Origin: Chryseobacterium soldanellicola | GTDB taxonomy: Bacteria; Bacteroidota; Bacteroidia; Flavobacteriales; Weeksellaceae | Assembly: GCF_900100115.1 (NCBI RefSeq) | Contig: NZ_FNKL01000004.1 | Coordinates: 248,001-312,000, forward strand | DNA: 64,000 bases | Direction of reading: 5' to 3' | In this document: positions 16,720 to 26,200 of the stretch, piece by piece | Layout of the letters: each line of letters opens with the position of its first letter | Numbering within the stretch: the first letter of the stretch is position 1 | Notes under the pieces: model-generated | The model's input: only the letters and a program-made list of their open reading frames with translations | What the model was told of the DNA's origin: nothing | The model's database searches: none | Position numbers and translations under genes: made by a program

Positions 16720-17697
16720 TTAGGCTTTATAAAGAGCCGTTCCCCATGTCCAGCCCGAACCTACAGCAGCAAATAAAAGGATGTTTCCGGGCTGTATTTT
16801 TCCGCTTTTATAGGTTTCGTCAAGAACAATCGGGATTGTTCCGCCGGAAGTATTGGCGTATTTATCCATATTGGTCATTACTTTTTCAAAAGGAATATCG
16901 ACTTTTTTAGCCGTTTCCTGAAGAATTCTTATACTCGGCTGATGCGGAATTACCCAATCAACATCATTCGCCGAAAGTTTATTGGCTTCAAGAATTTCGA
17001 TAATTGTTTCAGGTAAAACTTTGGTTGCCGTGTTGAAAACTTCCTTCCCGTTCATCTGAAAATAATGAAGTCCTTGTTTCAAAGTCTCTTCTGATGCAGG
17101 CATTTCGGAACCTCCGGCGGGAATATTAAAATGATATTTTCCACGACCGTCTGCATGAAGCTTAAAATCAAAAAAACCTTTGTCTTCGCTAGTTGCAGAG
17201 AGTAAAATCGCTCCTGCACCATCACCGAAAAATACAGAATCTTTTCTCGTCCAGTCTGTAATGGTAGAAAAAGTATCTGCCCCGATAATTAAAACATTCT
17301 GATACATGCCGGTTTCAATAAACTGGCAACCGATGGCGATTCCGTACAATCCGCCTGAACAAACTGCTGAAATGTCAAAAGCAACAGCCTGATAAGCTTC
17401 CATTTTTTCCTGGACGAAACAAGCTGTGGAAGGTGCCTGTCGATCGGGAGTAGAAGTGGCAACGATAATAAGATCGATGTCTTCGGGTTTTAAATTGGCT
17501 TCTTTTAATGCTTCCAGACCTGCTTTGTAAGCAAGATCACTCGTAACTTCTCCCTCAGCGATTCTCCGTTCTTTAATTCCCAAATTTTTATAGATCCATT
17601 CATCCGAAGAACCGATGGCTTCGAAAAAATCATTCTTTATAATTTTGGGAGGCACATAAGAACCTGTGCCTTTTATAAAAGCATTTTTCTTAGTCAT
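16720..17697 (-). CDS. fabH: Beta-ketoacyl-ACP synthase III
   Basis: The start is set at 17697 (MTKKNAFIKGTGSYVPP), giving 325 residues; the longer frame adds 21 unlikely residues. All three catalytic residues are visible: Cys113 in SAVCSGG, His252 in IPHQPS and Asn282 in ANTSGGT. The enzyme condenses an acyl-CoA with malonyl-ACP to begin fatty-acid synthesis; in this group it would favour branched starters, though specificity is not readable. It precedes the FabI-like gene by 31 bases, forming a small lipid operon. A -7 box (17758-17765) lies ~60 bases upstream. Confidence 0.93.
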   Translation of the reverse strand: MTKKNAFIKGTGSYVPPKIIKNDFFEAIGSSDEWIYKNLGIKERRIAEGEVTSDLAYKAGLEALKEANLKPEDIDLIIVATSTPDRQAPSTACFVQEKMEAYQAVAFDISAVCSGGLYGIAIGCQFIETGMYQNVLIIGADTFSTITDWTRKDSVFFGDGAGAILLSATSEDKGFFDFKLHADGRGKYHFNIPAGGSEMPASEETLKQGLHYFQMNGKEVFNTATKVLPETIIEILEANKLSANDVDWVIPHQPSIRILQETAKKVDIPFEKVMTNMDKYANTSGGTIPIVLDETYKSGKIQPGNILLFAAVGSGWTWGTALYKA

Positions 17698-17757
17698 TTT
17701 ATTTTGTGTGATTTTTATAGATTGTGAAATATTTTTGAATTTAACGTAAAAACAAAA

Positions 17758-17765
17758 CAAATCTA
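17758..17765 (-). promoter_or_regulatory. -7 promoter element of the fabH operon
   Basis: On the minus strand the sequence reads TAGATTTG, a TAnnTTTG match ~60 bases upstream of the fabH ATG at 17697. The box overlaps the start of the longer reading frame (17760), which supports the shorter protein. Confidence 0.45.
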
Positions 17766-18047
17766 GTGATAATTATATTGAATTAAAGTCTAGATGTTGG
17801 GTTTTTTAAATTTATTTTTAATAAACTTCTAACGGGAATTTTTTTAATTTGTTGTTATAAAGAATCACATTGAAGTTCGTTTCGGAATGAAAATTGAATT
17901 CATTTTTTGAACCTAATCACTTAAATTTTATTATTGTATACACGAATAGATTTAAATCATCATGTTATTTTAGGATCTTCAGAAAAATTTGCATAATAAC
18001 CACGGTTACAAAATGAAAATAAATAATTTTTAAATATTAAAGTTAAG
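17766..18047. other. Gene-free AT-rich stretch upstream of an orphan terminator
   Basis: No open frame of useful length is present on either strand in this ~280-base stretch, apart from a trivial eight-codon frame. It lies between the divergent fabH and the gene at 18113 and ends in a strong plus-strand terminator (18048-18080) although no plus-strand gene precedes it. It may hold a small RNA or a long regulated leader. No promoter with a full -33/-7 pair is certain. Confidence 0.35.
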
Positions 18048-18080
18048 AACCTCACTTTTTATAGCAGAGTGGGGTTTTTT
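18048..18080 (+). terminator. Strong plus-strand terminator or attenuator hairpin
   Basis: AACCTCACT / AGTGGGGTT forms a 9-bp stem (one wobble pair) with an 11-base loop, followed by four or more T's. It ends 33 bases before the ATG at 18113. On the minus strand it is not followed by T's, so it works only in the plus direction. Confidence 0.75.
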
Positions 18081-18112
18081 ATTTAAAATAATTACTAATC
18101 ACAAGATAAATT

Positions 18113-19090
18113 ATGAAAGTATTCATAAATAAAAGAATTCCGGATATTGGAATAAAAATGTTGGAAGAAGCACAATTGGAAGTTACAATTCCCAAAAAAG
18201 ATCAATTATCCCATGAAGAATGGCTGCAATATTGTCAGGATACCGACGCAATTCTAAGTGTAGGAACTGATTTTAAATATGATAAAGAATTTTTTGAACA
18301 ATGTCCGAATGTAAAAGCAATTGCCTTATATTCAGTTGGTTTCGATCATGTTGATGTAAAAGAAGCGAATCAAAGACATATTCCAGTCGGGAATACGCCT
18401 GATGTTTTGAGCAAGGCGACTTCTGATGTTGCCTTTTTGCTGATGCAGTCGGTGGCAAGAAGGGCAAGCTATAATTTTGAAAAGGTAAAAACGGGAAATT
18501 GGGATGATTTTGATCCGTTACATGCTTTAGGTCAGGAATTGTACGGAAAAACTTTAGGAATTTTCGGATTGGGAAGAATTGGTTTTGAAATGGCAAAAAA
18601 ATCGCAAAAGGCCTTTGATATGAACATTATTTACCACAACCGCCACCAAAATGAAGAAGCCGAAAAAGAATTAAATGCGAAATATGTTTCTTTTGATGAA
18701 TTGATTGCAGAATCCGATGTTTTAAGTGTTCATGCGAATTTTAAACCTGAACAGAAAGAGCTTTTCAACAGTTCGGTTTTTGAAAAAATGAAGTCTAATG
18801 CGATTTTTGTCAATACGGCAAGGGGAGGTTTTCATCATCAGGAAGATCTTTATGATGCGCTTGTTTCAGGACAGATTTGGGGAGCTGGTTTGGATGTTAC
18901 CAATCCGGAGCCGATCTCTGAAAATGATCTTATTTTAGAGCTTTCAAATGTTTGCGTTTTACCTCACATCGGCTCTGCAACGATCGAAGCCCGAAACGGA
19001 ATGGCAAAATTGGCAGCGGAAAACATTATTGCTTTTGCAAAAGGTGAAGAAATGCCTCATTGTGCCAATCCCGATGTTTATAAAAAGTAA
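18113..19090 (+). CDS. D-2-hydroxyacid dehydrogenase (glyoxylate/hydroxypyruvate reductase type)
   Basis: 325 residues of the D-isomer 2-hydroxyacid dehydrogenase family. The NAD(P) motif is GIFGLGRIGFEMAKK (~148-162); catalytic Arg lies in NTARGGF (~237), Glu in the LDVTNPEP segment and His in LPHIGSAT (~288). The N-terminal substrate domain ends with YSVGFDHVDV, typical of the GRHPR-like branch. It should reduce glyoxylate or hydroxypyruvate, or oxidise D-2-hydroxyacids. It is a single gene preceded by an orphan terminator-like hairpin that might attenuate it. Convergent with the minus-strand gene at 19094, only 3 bases apart. Confidence 0.9.
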   Translation: MKVFINKRIPDIGIKMLEEAQLEVTIPKKDQLSHEEWLQYCQDTDAILSVGTDFKYDKEFFEQCPNVKAIALYSVGFDHVDVKEANQRHIPVGNTPDVLSKATSDVAFLLMQSVARRASYNFEKVKTGNWDDFDPLHALGQELYGKTLGIFGLGRIGFEMAKKSQKAFDMNIIYHNRHQNEEAEKELNAKYVSFDELIAESDVLSVHANFKPEQKELFNSSVFEKMKSNAIFVNTARGGFHHQEDLYDALVSGQIWGAGLDVTNPEPISENDLILELSNVCVLPHIGSATIEARNGMAKLAAENIIAFAKGEEMPHCANPDVYKK

Positions 19091-19093
19091 ATT

Positions 19094-19492
19094 TTAATCT
19101 TTTAACTCTTTAAATATCATAAATCTGCTGCTTAATTGAATTAAAATTACAGTTAAAAGCAAAAACGCAGCGATAAATTTATATTCCAAAAACATTGAAA
19201 ACATCATTGAAAATTGATCCTGATTAAAAAATGTGGTTAAAAAAACAACCGCCATTAACAATATAATTGAAAATAAAGCGTAAACTTTTATATTGAATTT
19301 TCGTTGCTGTTTAACTTCAATTTTTCTGATGATTTGATTTTGAAAACCTAATGAAAATCCATTTTCAGGTGCTTTTTCTAATGCGTCGTAAAGTATTTCA
19401 TATATTTTTAATTCACTTTCAGATAATTCATTATAATTTTCCTGATCGTCTGGTAAAGTCTTATTTTTTTTATTAGTATCCATCTTTTTCAA
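19094..19492 (-). CDS. Small two-helix membrane protein, likely partner of the ECF sigma factor
   Basis: 132 residues (MDTNKK at 19483 is an alternative start). A ~65-residue charged cytoplasmic N-terminus (ESELKIYEILYDALEKAPENGFS) is followed by two hydrophobic segments (~70-88 and ~105-122). The gene overlaps the 3' end of the sigma gene by 20 bases, so the two are translated together. This position and layout (cytosolic head, membrane tail) suit an anti-sigma-like regulator, but no recognised anti-sigma domain or zinc motif is visible, so that role is inference. Confidence 0.6.
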   Translation of the reverse strand: MKKMDTNKKNKTLPDDQENYNELSESELKIYEILYDALEKAPENGFSLGFQNQIIRKIEVKQQRKFNIKVYALFSIILLMAVVFLTTFFNQDQFSMMFSMFLEYKFIAAFLLLTVILIQLSSRFMIFKELKD

Positions 19493-20015
19493 GTTTTTCT
19501 TTTAATAATTTTCGGGCTCTGAATAAATATCCTTTAATGGTTCCTTCAGGAAATTTTGTGATTTTCTGAATTTCCTGAAGGCTAAAATCATCGAGATGAT
19601 ACAGTGTAATGACCGTTCTGTATTGCAACGGAAGCTCACTGATCAATTTGTTTATATAAGTATTAAATTCTTTTCCGATAAGCTTTGTTTCAGGAGTTTC
19701 GGAAGAAAATTGAAAATCTGAGCGCTCATCAATCGTATTAAATTGTTGTTTTGAATTTTTCTTTATATAATTTATGGCGACATTATAAGTGATTTTCGCA
19801 ATCCATGTTGACAGTTTAGATTCTCTTTTGAAGTTTTTTAAATTGTCATAAACTTTGATGAAAACTTCCTGTCCGACATCTTCAATATCTTCATCATTAT
19901 TCATCATTCTGTTTAAAATAGAATACACCAATTGCTGATATTGCTTTACAATATGCTGAAAAGCGTTAAGGTTTCCCTTTAGAATTTCATTAATGGTTTT
20001 TTCTTCATCAAACAT
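19473..20015 (-). CDS. ECF-type RNA polymerase sigma factor
   Basis: 180 residues with sigma-70 region 2 (~20-90: YSILNRMMNNDEDIEDVGQEVFIKVYDNL, then KLSTWIAKITYNVAINYIKK) that binds the -10/-7 element and core polymerase, and region 4 (~120-175: LPLQYRTVITLYHLDDFSLQEIQKITKFPEGTIKGYLFRARKLLKEKL) with the helix-turn-helix for -35/-33 contact. Region 3 is absent, as in ECF factors. The overlapping downstream membrane gene is probably its regulator. The target genes are unknown; the divergent small membrane gene at 20123 is a candidate. Confidence 0.93.
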   Translation of the reverse strand: MFDEEKTINEILKGNLNAFQHIVKQYQQLVYSILNRMMNNDEDIEDVGQEVFIKVYDNLKNFKRESKLSTWIAKITYNVAINYIKKNSKQQFNTIDERSDFQFSSETPETKLIGKEFNTYINKLISELPLQYRTVITLYHLDDFSLQEIQKITKFPEGTIKGYLFRARKLLKEKLEKDGY

Positions 20016-20122
20016 ATTATATTAGACAATTTTTTTTGTTTTAGGTTACAACTTTCTAATTTATTGTAATTTTTGTAACCTTTTGCCACATAATTTTGTC
20101 TATTGGCTAAATATAATTTGAA

Positions 20123-20455
20123 ATGAAAAATCTTGCACCCTTCATAGTCATGATCGCCATATTAATTGCCATCTCAGTAATTATCGTGGTGATTACCAAT
20201 TATAACCTTAAAAGAAGAATTTTAAATAAGGAAAATATCGACGATAGAATGTATGTGATTCTTAATAATCTGACGGGATTTAATTCCGAAATGTTGAAAT
20301 GGGGAATCATTTTATTATTTGGTGGAGTAGGTCTGATCGTTCTGGAATTCCTTCCTCATGATGAAAATACGCCTGTTCCTTATGGAGTGATGACAGTCTT
20401 TGTTGGGCTCGGTTTTCTTACCTATTATTTCGTGATGAAAAATCAGAAAAAATAA
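20123..20455 (+). CDS. Small membrane protein of unknown function
   Basis: 110 residues with three hydrophobic segments: ~6-26, ~58-75 (WGIILLFGGVGLIVLEFL) and ~87-104 (YGVMTVFVGLGFLTYYFV). The loop between first and second segments is charged (NYNLKRRILNKENIDDRMYV). It resembles short inner-membrane proteins often seen next to ECF sigma factors in Flavobacteriia, and it is divergent from one here. A near-consensus -7 box (TATAATTTG, one base too long) ends just before the ATG. No function is known to me. Confidence 0.6.
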   Translation: MKNLAPFIVMIAILIAISVIIVVITNYNLKRRILNKENIDDRMYVILNNLTGFNSEMLKWGIILLFGGVGLIVLEFLPHDENTPVPYGVMTVFVGLGFLTYYFVMKNQKK

Positions 20456-20481
20456 GCTTCTCAATCTAAATTAATCAATAA

Positions 20482-20542
20482 AAATCCCGAACCGTTTTAA
20501 GGGCAAAAAACTTTGCACTCGGGATTTCTATGTCCTTTTTTT
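20482..20542 (+). terminator. Terminator-like hairpin between the membrane gene and the receptor gene
   Basis: AAATCCCGA (20482-20490) pairs with TCGGGATTT (20519-20527) around a 28-base loop; an eight-T run (20535-20542) follows 7 bases later and ends 7 bases before the ATG at 20550. It may end the upstream gene or act as an attenuator of the receptor gene. Confidence 0.5.
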
Positions 20543-20549
20543 AATAATT

Positions 20550-22697
20550 ATGAAAAACTTAAATATACTTTTAATAATAGTCTTTATGTTGTTTATGAGT
20601 AATTTACAGGCTCAGGAAGCAAAAAAAGATTCATTAGCAAATGAACGGGAAACTTCGATAAAAGAAGTGGTCATCAACGGTAAAAAACCTTTGATTAAAA
20701 ATAAAATTGACGGTTTCATTTATAATATCCAGTCTGATCCGGAAAGTCAGTCAAAAAGCCTGATCGAGATGATGAAAAAAATTCCGTATCTGGCTGTTGA
20801 CAGTAACGAAAATATACTTTTTAAAGGAAATACGAATTTTAAAATCCTGATGAACGGTAAAGAAACTCAGCTTCTCAACAATAATGCGAAAGACGTCTTA
20901 AAAAGTATTCCTGCGAACACGATTCAAAGTATTGAAGTGATTACCAATCCGTCCTCAAAGTACGATGCGGAAGGCGTTTCGGGAATTATAAATATTATCA
21001 CAACAAAGAAAATGAGTGATGGCTACAATGCTTCCATTAATTTCGGAACAAAATTTCCAAAGCAAGAACAAAATGCAGGATTTTCTTTAAATATTCAACA
21101 GAAAAAGCTCGGTATTTCGGCTTATGGTGCCGGTTTTTTGAGAAATAATCCTGAAATTGAATATCAGAACTATCAACAGACTTCTTCCAATTATTTAGAT
21201 CAAAAAGGAAAGATTTCAGGCAAAGGAAATGGTGGATATTTTAACGTTAATGCGAGTTATGAAATAGACAGCTTGAATTTAGTAAACGTTCAGTTAGGTT
21301 CAAATTTTTCTAACAATAAATCTGAAGATGTTCTCGATTCCTATTTTTATGATCAAAATTTGCTTAACGAAAATAATATTTCAGCAAATAATTCCAAAAG
21401 CAACGGAAACGGTTTTGAAACTTCGGTTAATTATCAAATAGGGTTTAAAAAAGATAAAGCACAGCTTTTGACATTGTCTTACAGATTCAATAATTATGAT
21501 TACAATTTGACCAGTTTATCTGACATAACCAACGTTTTAAACAATTTTTCAAACCAAATTAAACAGAATAATGTTAATCAAAATAGCGAAAATACTTTTC
21601 AGATTGATTTTGTGAAAAATATTAAAAAAATATCTCTGGAAACGGGTTTAAAAGCTATTCTTAGAAAAAATAGCAGTGATTATGATGCGGTTCCTGAAAG
21701 TGTATTTAATTCAGATGAATTTTCAAATAAGCAAAATATTTTCGGAGCTTATTTTTCAACGAAATTCAATTTATTTAACTGGAATTTCCAAACGGGATTA
21801 AGATTAGAAGGCACGCAGACTTATGTGAATTTTGGCTCCACCAATACAGAGGTTAATCAAAATTACTTTAACCTGATTCCTAATATTTCGATAAGCAAAA
21901 TCTGGAAAGAAAATCACAGCGTCAATTTTGGATTTTCACAGCGAATAAAACGACCGGGAATTATCCGTCTGAATCCTTTTGTTAATAAATCAAATCCGTA
22001 TTTTGAAATTACAGGAAACCCTTATTTAAAGCCTGTTGTTAATAATGATTTGATGGCGAATTATTCATTTAATAAAAAAATAAATCTTAATATCGGGCTT
22101 TCTTATTCGTTTTCAAGTAAAATAGATCTCAAGGTTTCTACATATGATCCTGCCACATATATTACGAAAACGACCTACGAAAATTCGAGTAAAGCAAGTC
22201 GATTGGGAATTGATTATTATTTGAATTATCCGGTTAACAAAAAACTTAACATAAGCATCAATGGGAATGCTGCGATGTTTTTTATCAACGGAAAAGTAAA
22301 TGATCTTTTCATTAAAAATGATCTTTTCACGTATTTTATTTATGTATCCGCCAATTATCAGCTTAAAAATAATTGGACTGTAAATTCAAACTTGGAAATT
22401 ACCAGCAAAATGCCTGCAGGATTGCAAAACAGAACCAATTCTTTTGTGAGTTCGTCTTTCAGCTTTAGTAAAAGTATTCTTGATAATCAGCTTACTTTTT
22501 CTGCTTATATTAATAATCCGTTCAGCAAATTTAGAAAATCAGTTACAGAAACTTTTGGTGATACTTTTTATCAAAATAACTATGTAAGAGACTATTACAG
22601 GTCATTTGGTATCAATATAAACTATAAATTTGGAAGATTAAAAAGCGAGATTAAAACAACAAAGCGAAAAATCAACAATAATGATCTTTCAAATTAA
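20550..22697 (+). CDS. Outer-membrane beta-barrel receptor (TonB-dependent receptor-like, OMP_b-brl type)
   Basis: A signal peptide (ending SNLQAQ) precedes a TonB plug-like domain (~35-145: IKEVVINGKKPLIKNKIDGFIYNI, LIEMMKKIPYLAVDS, SIEVITNPSSKYDAEGVSGIINIIT) and a long alternating-strand barrel (~160-715) whose end, NINYKFGRLKSEIK, is typical of OMP_b-brl_3 proteins. There is no long N-terminal CarboxypepD-like repeat and no partner SusD gene, so a role in peptide, siderophore or unknown ligand uptake cannot be chosen. Start immediately after a hairpin/T-run, so transcript initiation may lie close to the ATG. Confidence 0.82.
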   Translation: MKNLNILLIIVFMLFMSNLQAQEAKKDSLANERETSIKEVVINGKKPLIKNKIDGFIYNIQSDPESQSKSLIEMMKKIPYLAVDSNENILFKGNTNFKILMNGKETQLLNNNAKDVLKSIPANTIQSIEVITNPSSKYDAEGVSGIINIITTKKMSDGYNASINFGTKFPKQEQNAGFSLNIQQKKLGISAYGAGFLRNNPEIEYQNYQQTSSNYLDQKGKISGKGNGGYFNVNASYEIDSLNLVNVQLGSNFSNNKSEDVLDSYFYDQNLLNENNISANNSKSNGNGFETSVNYQIGFKKDKAQLLTLSYRFNNYDYNLTSLSDITNVLNNFSNQIKQNNVNQNSENTFQIDFVKNIKKISLETGLKAILRKNSSDYDAVPESVFNSDEFSNKQNIFGAYFSTKFNLFNWNFQTGLRLEGTQTYVNFGSTNTEVNQNYFNLIPNISISKIWKENHSVNFGFSQRIKRPGIIRLNPFVNKSNPYFEITGNPYLKPVVNNDLMANYSFNKKINLNIGLSYSFSSKIDLKVSTYDPATYITKTTYENSSKASRLGIDYYLNYPVNKKLNISINGNAAMFFINGKVNDLFIKNDLFTYFIYVSANYQLKNNWTVNSNLEITSKMPAGLQNRTNSFVSSSFSFSKSILDNQLTFSAYINNPFSKFRKSVTETFGDTFYQNNYVRDYYRSFGININYKFGRLKSEIKTTKRKINNNDLSN

Positions 22698-22782
22698 AGA
22701 TTTATTATTTTTTTCATTTCATGAGAAAATTTAAATGTGGAACCATTTTTGTTCTATATTGCTTAACACTAAATATAATACT

Positions 22783-23076
22783 ATGACACCGGAAAATACA
22801 CCTCAGGAACAAGACAGAAAATTGGAGCAAATGGATTATAATCCAAGTGAAGATATTTTTAAGCAGGAAAAACATATTTCGCTCGATGGAGACGGAAATC
22901 CCATCTTAGATGAAGATTTTGATGAAGATAAAATTGATAAGGGTCTAGATATTCCAGGGACTGAAGATGATGATGAAATGGAGGAAATCGGCTCTGAAGA
23001 TGAAGAAAACAACTACTGGAGCACGAGTGACAATAATGACGATCATGAAGAAGAAAATGATGATGTTTTAACCTAA
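22783..23076 (+). CDS. Small acidic cytoplasmic protein of unknown function
   Basis: The start is set at 22783 (MTPENTPQEQDRKLEQMDY), giving 97 residues; the longer frame from 22735 lacks support. The second half is strongly acidic (DEDFDEDKIDKG, EDDDEMEEIGSEDEENN, NNDDHEEENDD). No signal peptide, membrane segment or known domain is visible. It may be a conserved flavobacterial small protein, but I do not know its role. A clear terminator follows 20 bases after the stop, which supports a real transcription unit. Confidence 0.6.
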   Translation: MTPENTPQEQDRKLEQMDYNPSEDIFKQEKHISLDGDGNPILDEDFDEDKIDKGLDIPGTEDDDEMEEIGSEDEENNYWSTSDNNDDHEEENDDVLT

Positions 23077-23095
23077 CGTTAATCAATATAATAAC

Positions 23096-23128
23096 AAAAC
23101 CTTACTTTACATCAAGTAAGGTTTTTTT
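23096..23128 (+). terminator. Terminator of the small acidic protein gene
   Basis: AAAACCTTACTT / AAGTAAGGTTTT (12 bp) around loop TACATC, then three more T's. The next ~145 bases to the adhesin gene are AT-rich with nothing else recognisable. Confidence 0.9.
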
Positions 23129-23274
23129 GTTAACCTTGTTAAGCGGAAACAGGCTCTGTCATTCAATTTTTGTTTTTTCTGTGTTAACTTAACATAAATA
23201 AATGATTATTGTTGCGTATTTAGAAATAAAAAGTATTAATTTTATCATCATATAGTGATTAATTTTTTTAATAG

Positions 23275-26200
23275 ATGATGAAATTTTTACAAATATTATT
23301 CTTGATTACCGGCTTCTTTGTTTTTGCTCAGGCTCCTGTTGATATCAAAGTAAAGGATGCTTTCGGGAATGAAAACTATAATGTTACTTGCAACAATAAT
23401 CTCGATGCAAATGGCTGTCTGGCTTTGCACGTAGAATATCCCGTTTTGAAGCAAACGACGAGCTATGAAGTGGTGCAATCCACATATAGCCCGCCAATTG
23501 CCATGAATCAGGGAACGGCACTAAATGCAAATTATGACGATCTTTTTGCTACAAAGCTGGATCTTCCTTTTAAATTTTGCTTTTTTAATCAATATTTTGA
23601 AGCGCTTGTGGTGGGTTCCAACGGAATGGTCACTTTCGACCAAAGTCAGCTTGGAAACATCAATTATCCCAATGTTCAGTGGCAGAATCCCAATGTAAGC
23701 TTACCCAAAAATTCGATTTTCGGGGTGTATCATGATATGGTTTTTTCATCCGGAGATCAGTCTGAAATTTATTATTCGACCATCGGAACGGCGCCTTACA
23801 GAAAGTTTGTTATCAATTTTTTTGAAGGACGGATTGCGGGCTGTACAGACCGGTCTTCTTCACAAATTGTTTTGCATGAAACAACAAATGTGATTGAAGT
23901 TTTTGTGGAGAAAAAGCCAACACCATGCCCAACCAGAAAGTTTGAAAATGCTTTGATCGGGGTGATTAATAATGACGGAACGGCAGGAATTTCACCGCCT
24001 GCAAGAAATACAGGGAACTGGCAGGCTTTACAGGAAGGTTGGAGATTTAATCCTCTTGGAAACGTGATCCAGCCGCAAGTTACCTGGACGAATGCTTCCG
24101 GACAAACACTGGCTACAGGAATTCAGGCGACGCTTTGCCCGACGCAGAATGAAGTTTACACAGCCAATGTTAAGTTTAATATTTGCGGAAACAGTGAATT
24201 GATTTTAACCGATAATTTTGCGGTTACTTTTGACCCCACCTATCCTGTTGCGAAAAATTATACTCAGGATTTTTGCGGAAATTCACCTGTTAACCTCAAT
24301 CTTACTACTTTTCAGTCGAATCTTACCTCCCAGAATCCTGCGAATTTTAATTTTAGTTTTCATTCCAATTTACAGGATGCACAAAATGGTCAGAACGCGC
24401 TACCAACGTCTTTTACCCTTACCGCTAATACCGTTTTATATGTAAGAATTCAAAATCCAGGTATTCCGAATTGTTTCAGAGTTGCTGTTTTAACGCTTAA
24501 CTTTTTAACCAAAAATCTGCTTAAAAACACAGTCGAACTTTGTGATACGAATAATGATGGAGTGGAGCAGAATTACGATCTTTCGCTATTGAATGCAGAA
24601 CTTTTCCCGGCAGGAACTTCAGGAATTTCTTATCATTCAACACAAACGGATGCTCAAAATAATACCAATCCCATTACAGCTGCCAATATTACGACAAACA
24701 CAAATATTTGGGTAAGGCTTCAGGATGCGACTTGTACTTATGTTTTGGGGCCGGTTCATTTCCAGTTTAAGCCGGGAGCCAATGTCAATTCGCCGATTAC
24801 ATTTCCTTACACGGTTTGTGATATCAATGCAGATAATCAGGAACCTTTTGATTTTGCGTTAAATATTGGTCCGCTCATTTCGACGCAGCCGGGAGCAACT
24901 TTTACAGCTTACGAAACATATGCAAACGCCTATTCGGGAACCGGACCGGTTGTTGGAACGATAAAAGAAGGTCAATATATTATTTACATAAGAGTTCAGA
25001 TTCCTAATGGATGTTTTGCTGTGGTTGAGGTAAATATGAATGTAACTTTCACTAAAATTGAAGCCAATGAGAAAAATGAATACATCTGTTTTAATGGAAC
25101 GGATGATATCAGTGTAAATCTTACCACACTTTCAGCGGGAATGTTGATTTCTCCGACAACAGTGCCTGTTACGGAATTTTATGCAGATTCAGCAAGCGCA
25201 ACTTTAGGAACGAATCCTATCAGCTCGAATCAGACAATTACAACAGACGGGAATTTCGTCACGCAAACCTATTTCGTACGTTTTGAGCAGACCGATGAAT
25301 GTTATACCGTAAGACCGATCAATGTGCATTTGGTTCATCCGGTGGCGGTTCAGTCTAATTTCACGATTTGTGATTTTAATAACGATAATACGGAAAATGT
25401 GTCATTAGCTCAATTTTCAGCGGCCATTATCGGAAACCAAAACGCAACGGTAATATTTTATCTTACTCAGGCAGACGCACAAAACGGCACAAACCCAATA
25501 ACAAGCACGACTGTTACAGGAACAAAGCAGGTTTTTGTGAAAATCACGTCTTACAATTGCCAGCAGATTTATACGGTTAATTTAACCTTAACGTCAACGC
25601 CTGCGGTTAATTCTCCGGTTACGATTTCGCTTAACAATATTTGTGATAATAATAATGATGGGGTTGAAATTTATAATTTAACACAGGCTCAGCCACAGAT
25701 TTACAGTGGATCAACGTCAAATGTAACTTTCACCTATTACAGTTCTTATGATCCGGCAACGCATACTTTTTCAGGTCCGATAGCCAATCCGGCTCAGTTT
25801 TCGGTAACGGGAAATGCAACGGTTTATGTTAAGGTTAAATTTAATAACAGTGAATGTTTTTCAGCGGCCCAGGTGAATATTCAAATGACATTTTTACCGC
25901 CGGTTGTTTTAAATAATGCTGTTTTGGAGACGTGTGATGAAGATTTTAATTTAAGTGAGACATTTCAGCTTAATGATGCGATTCCGCAGCTGTTTGTGGC
26001 TTCACAGAATACCCAGCCGTTGTCGGATATGACAATTTCTTACTACAATACTTCAGCGGAAGCCAATGCGGGAGTTCCTGCGACACAAATCGGAACTACA
26101 GCTACGACAAACATTTCCAGTGTACAGGTTTGGGCAAGATTTCAATCGAATACGACAGGCTGTTATTCCGTGGCATCGATTCAGTTAAATACTTATTTTC

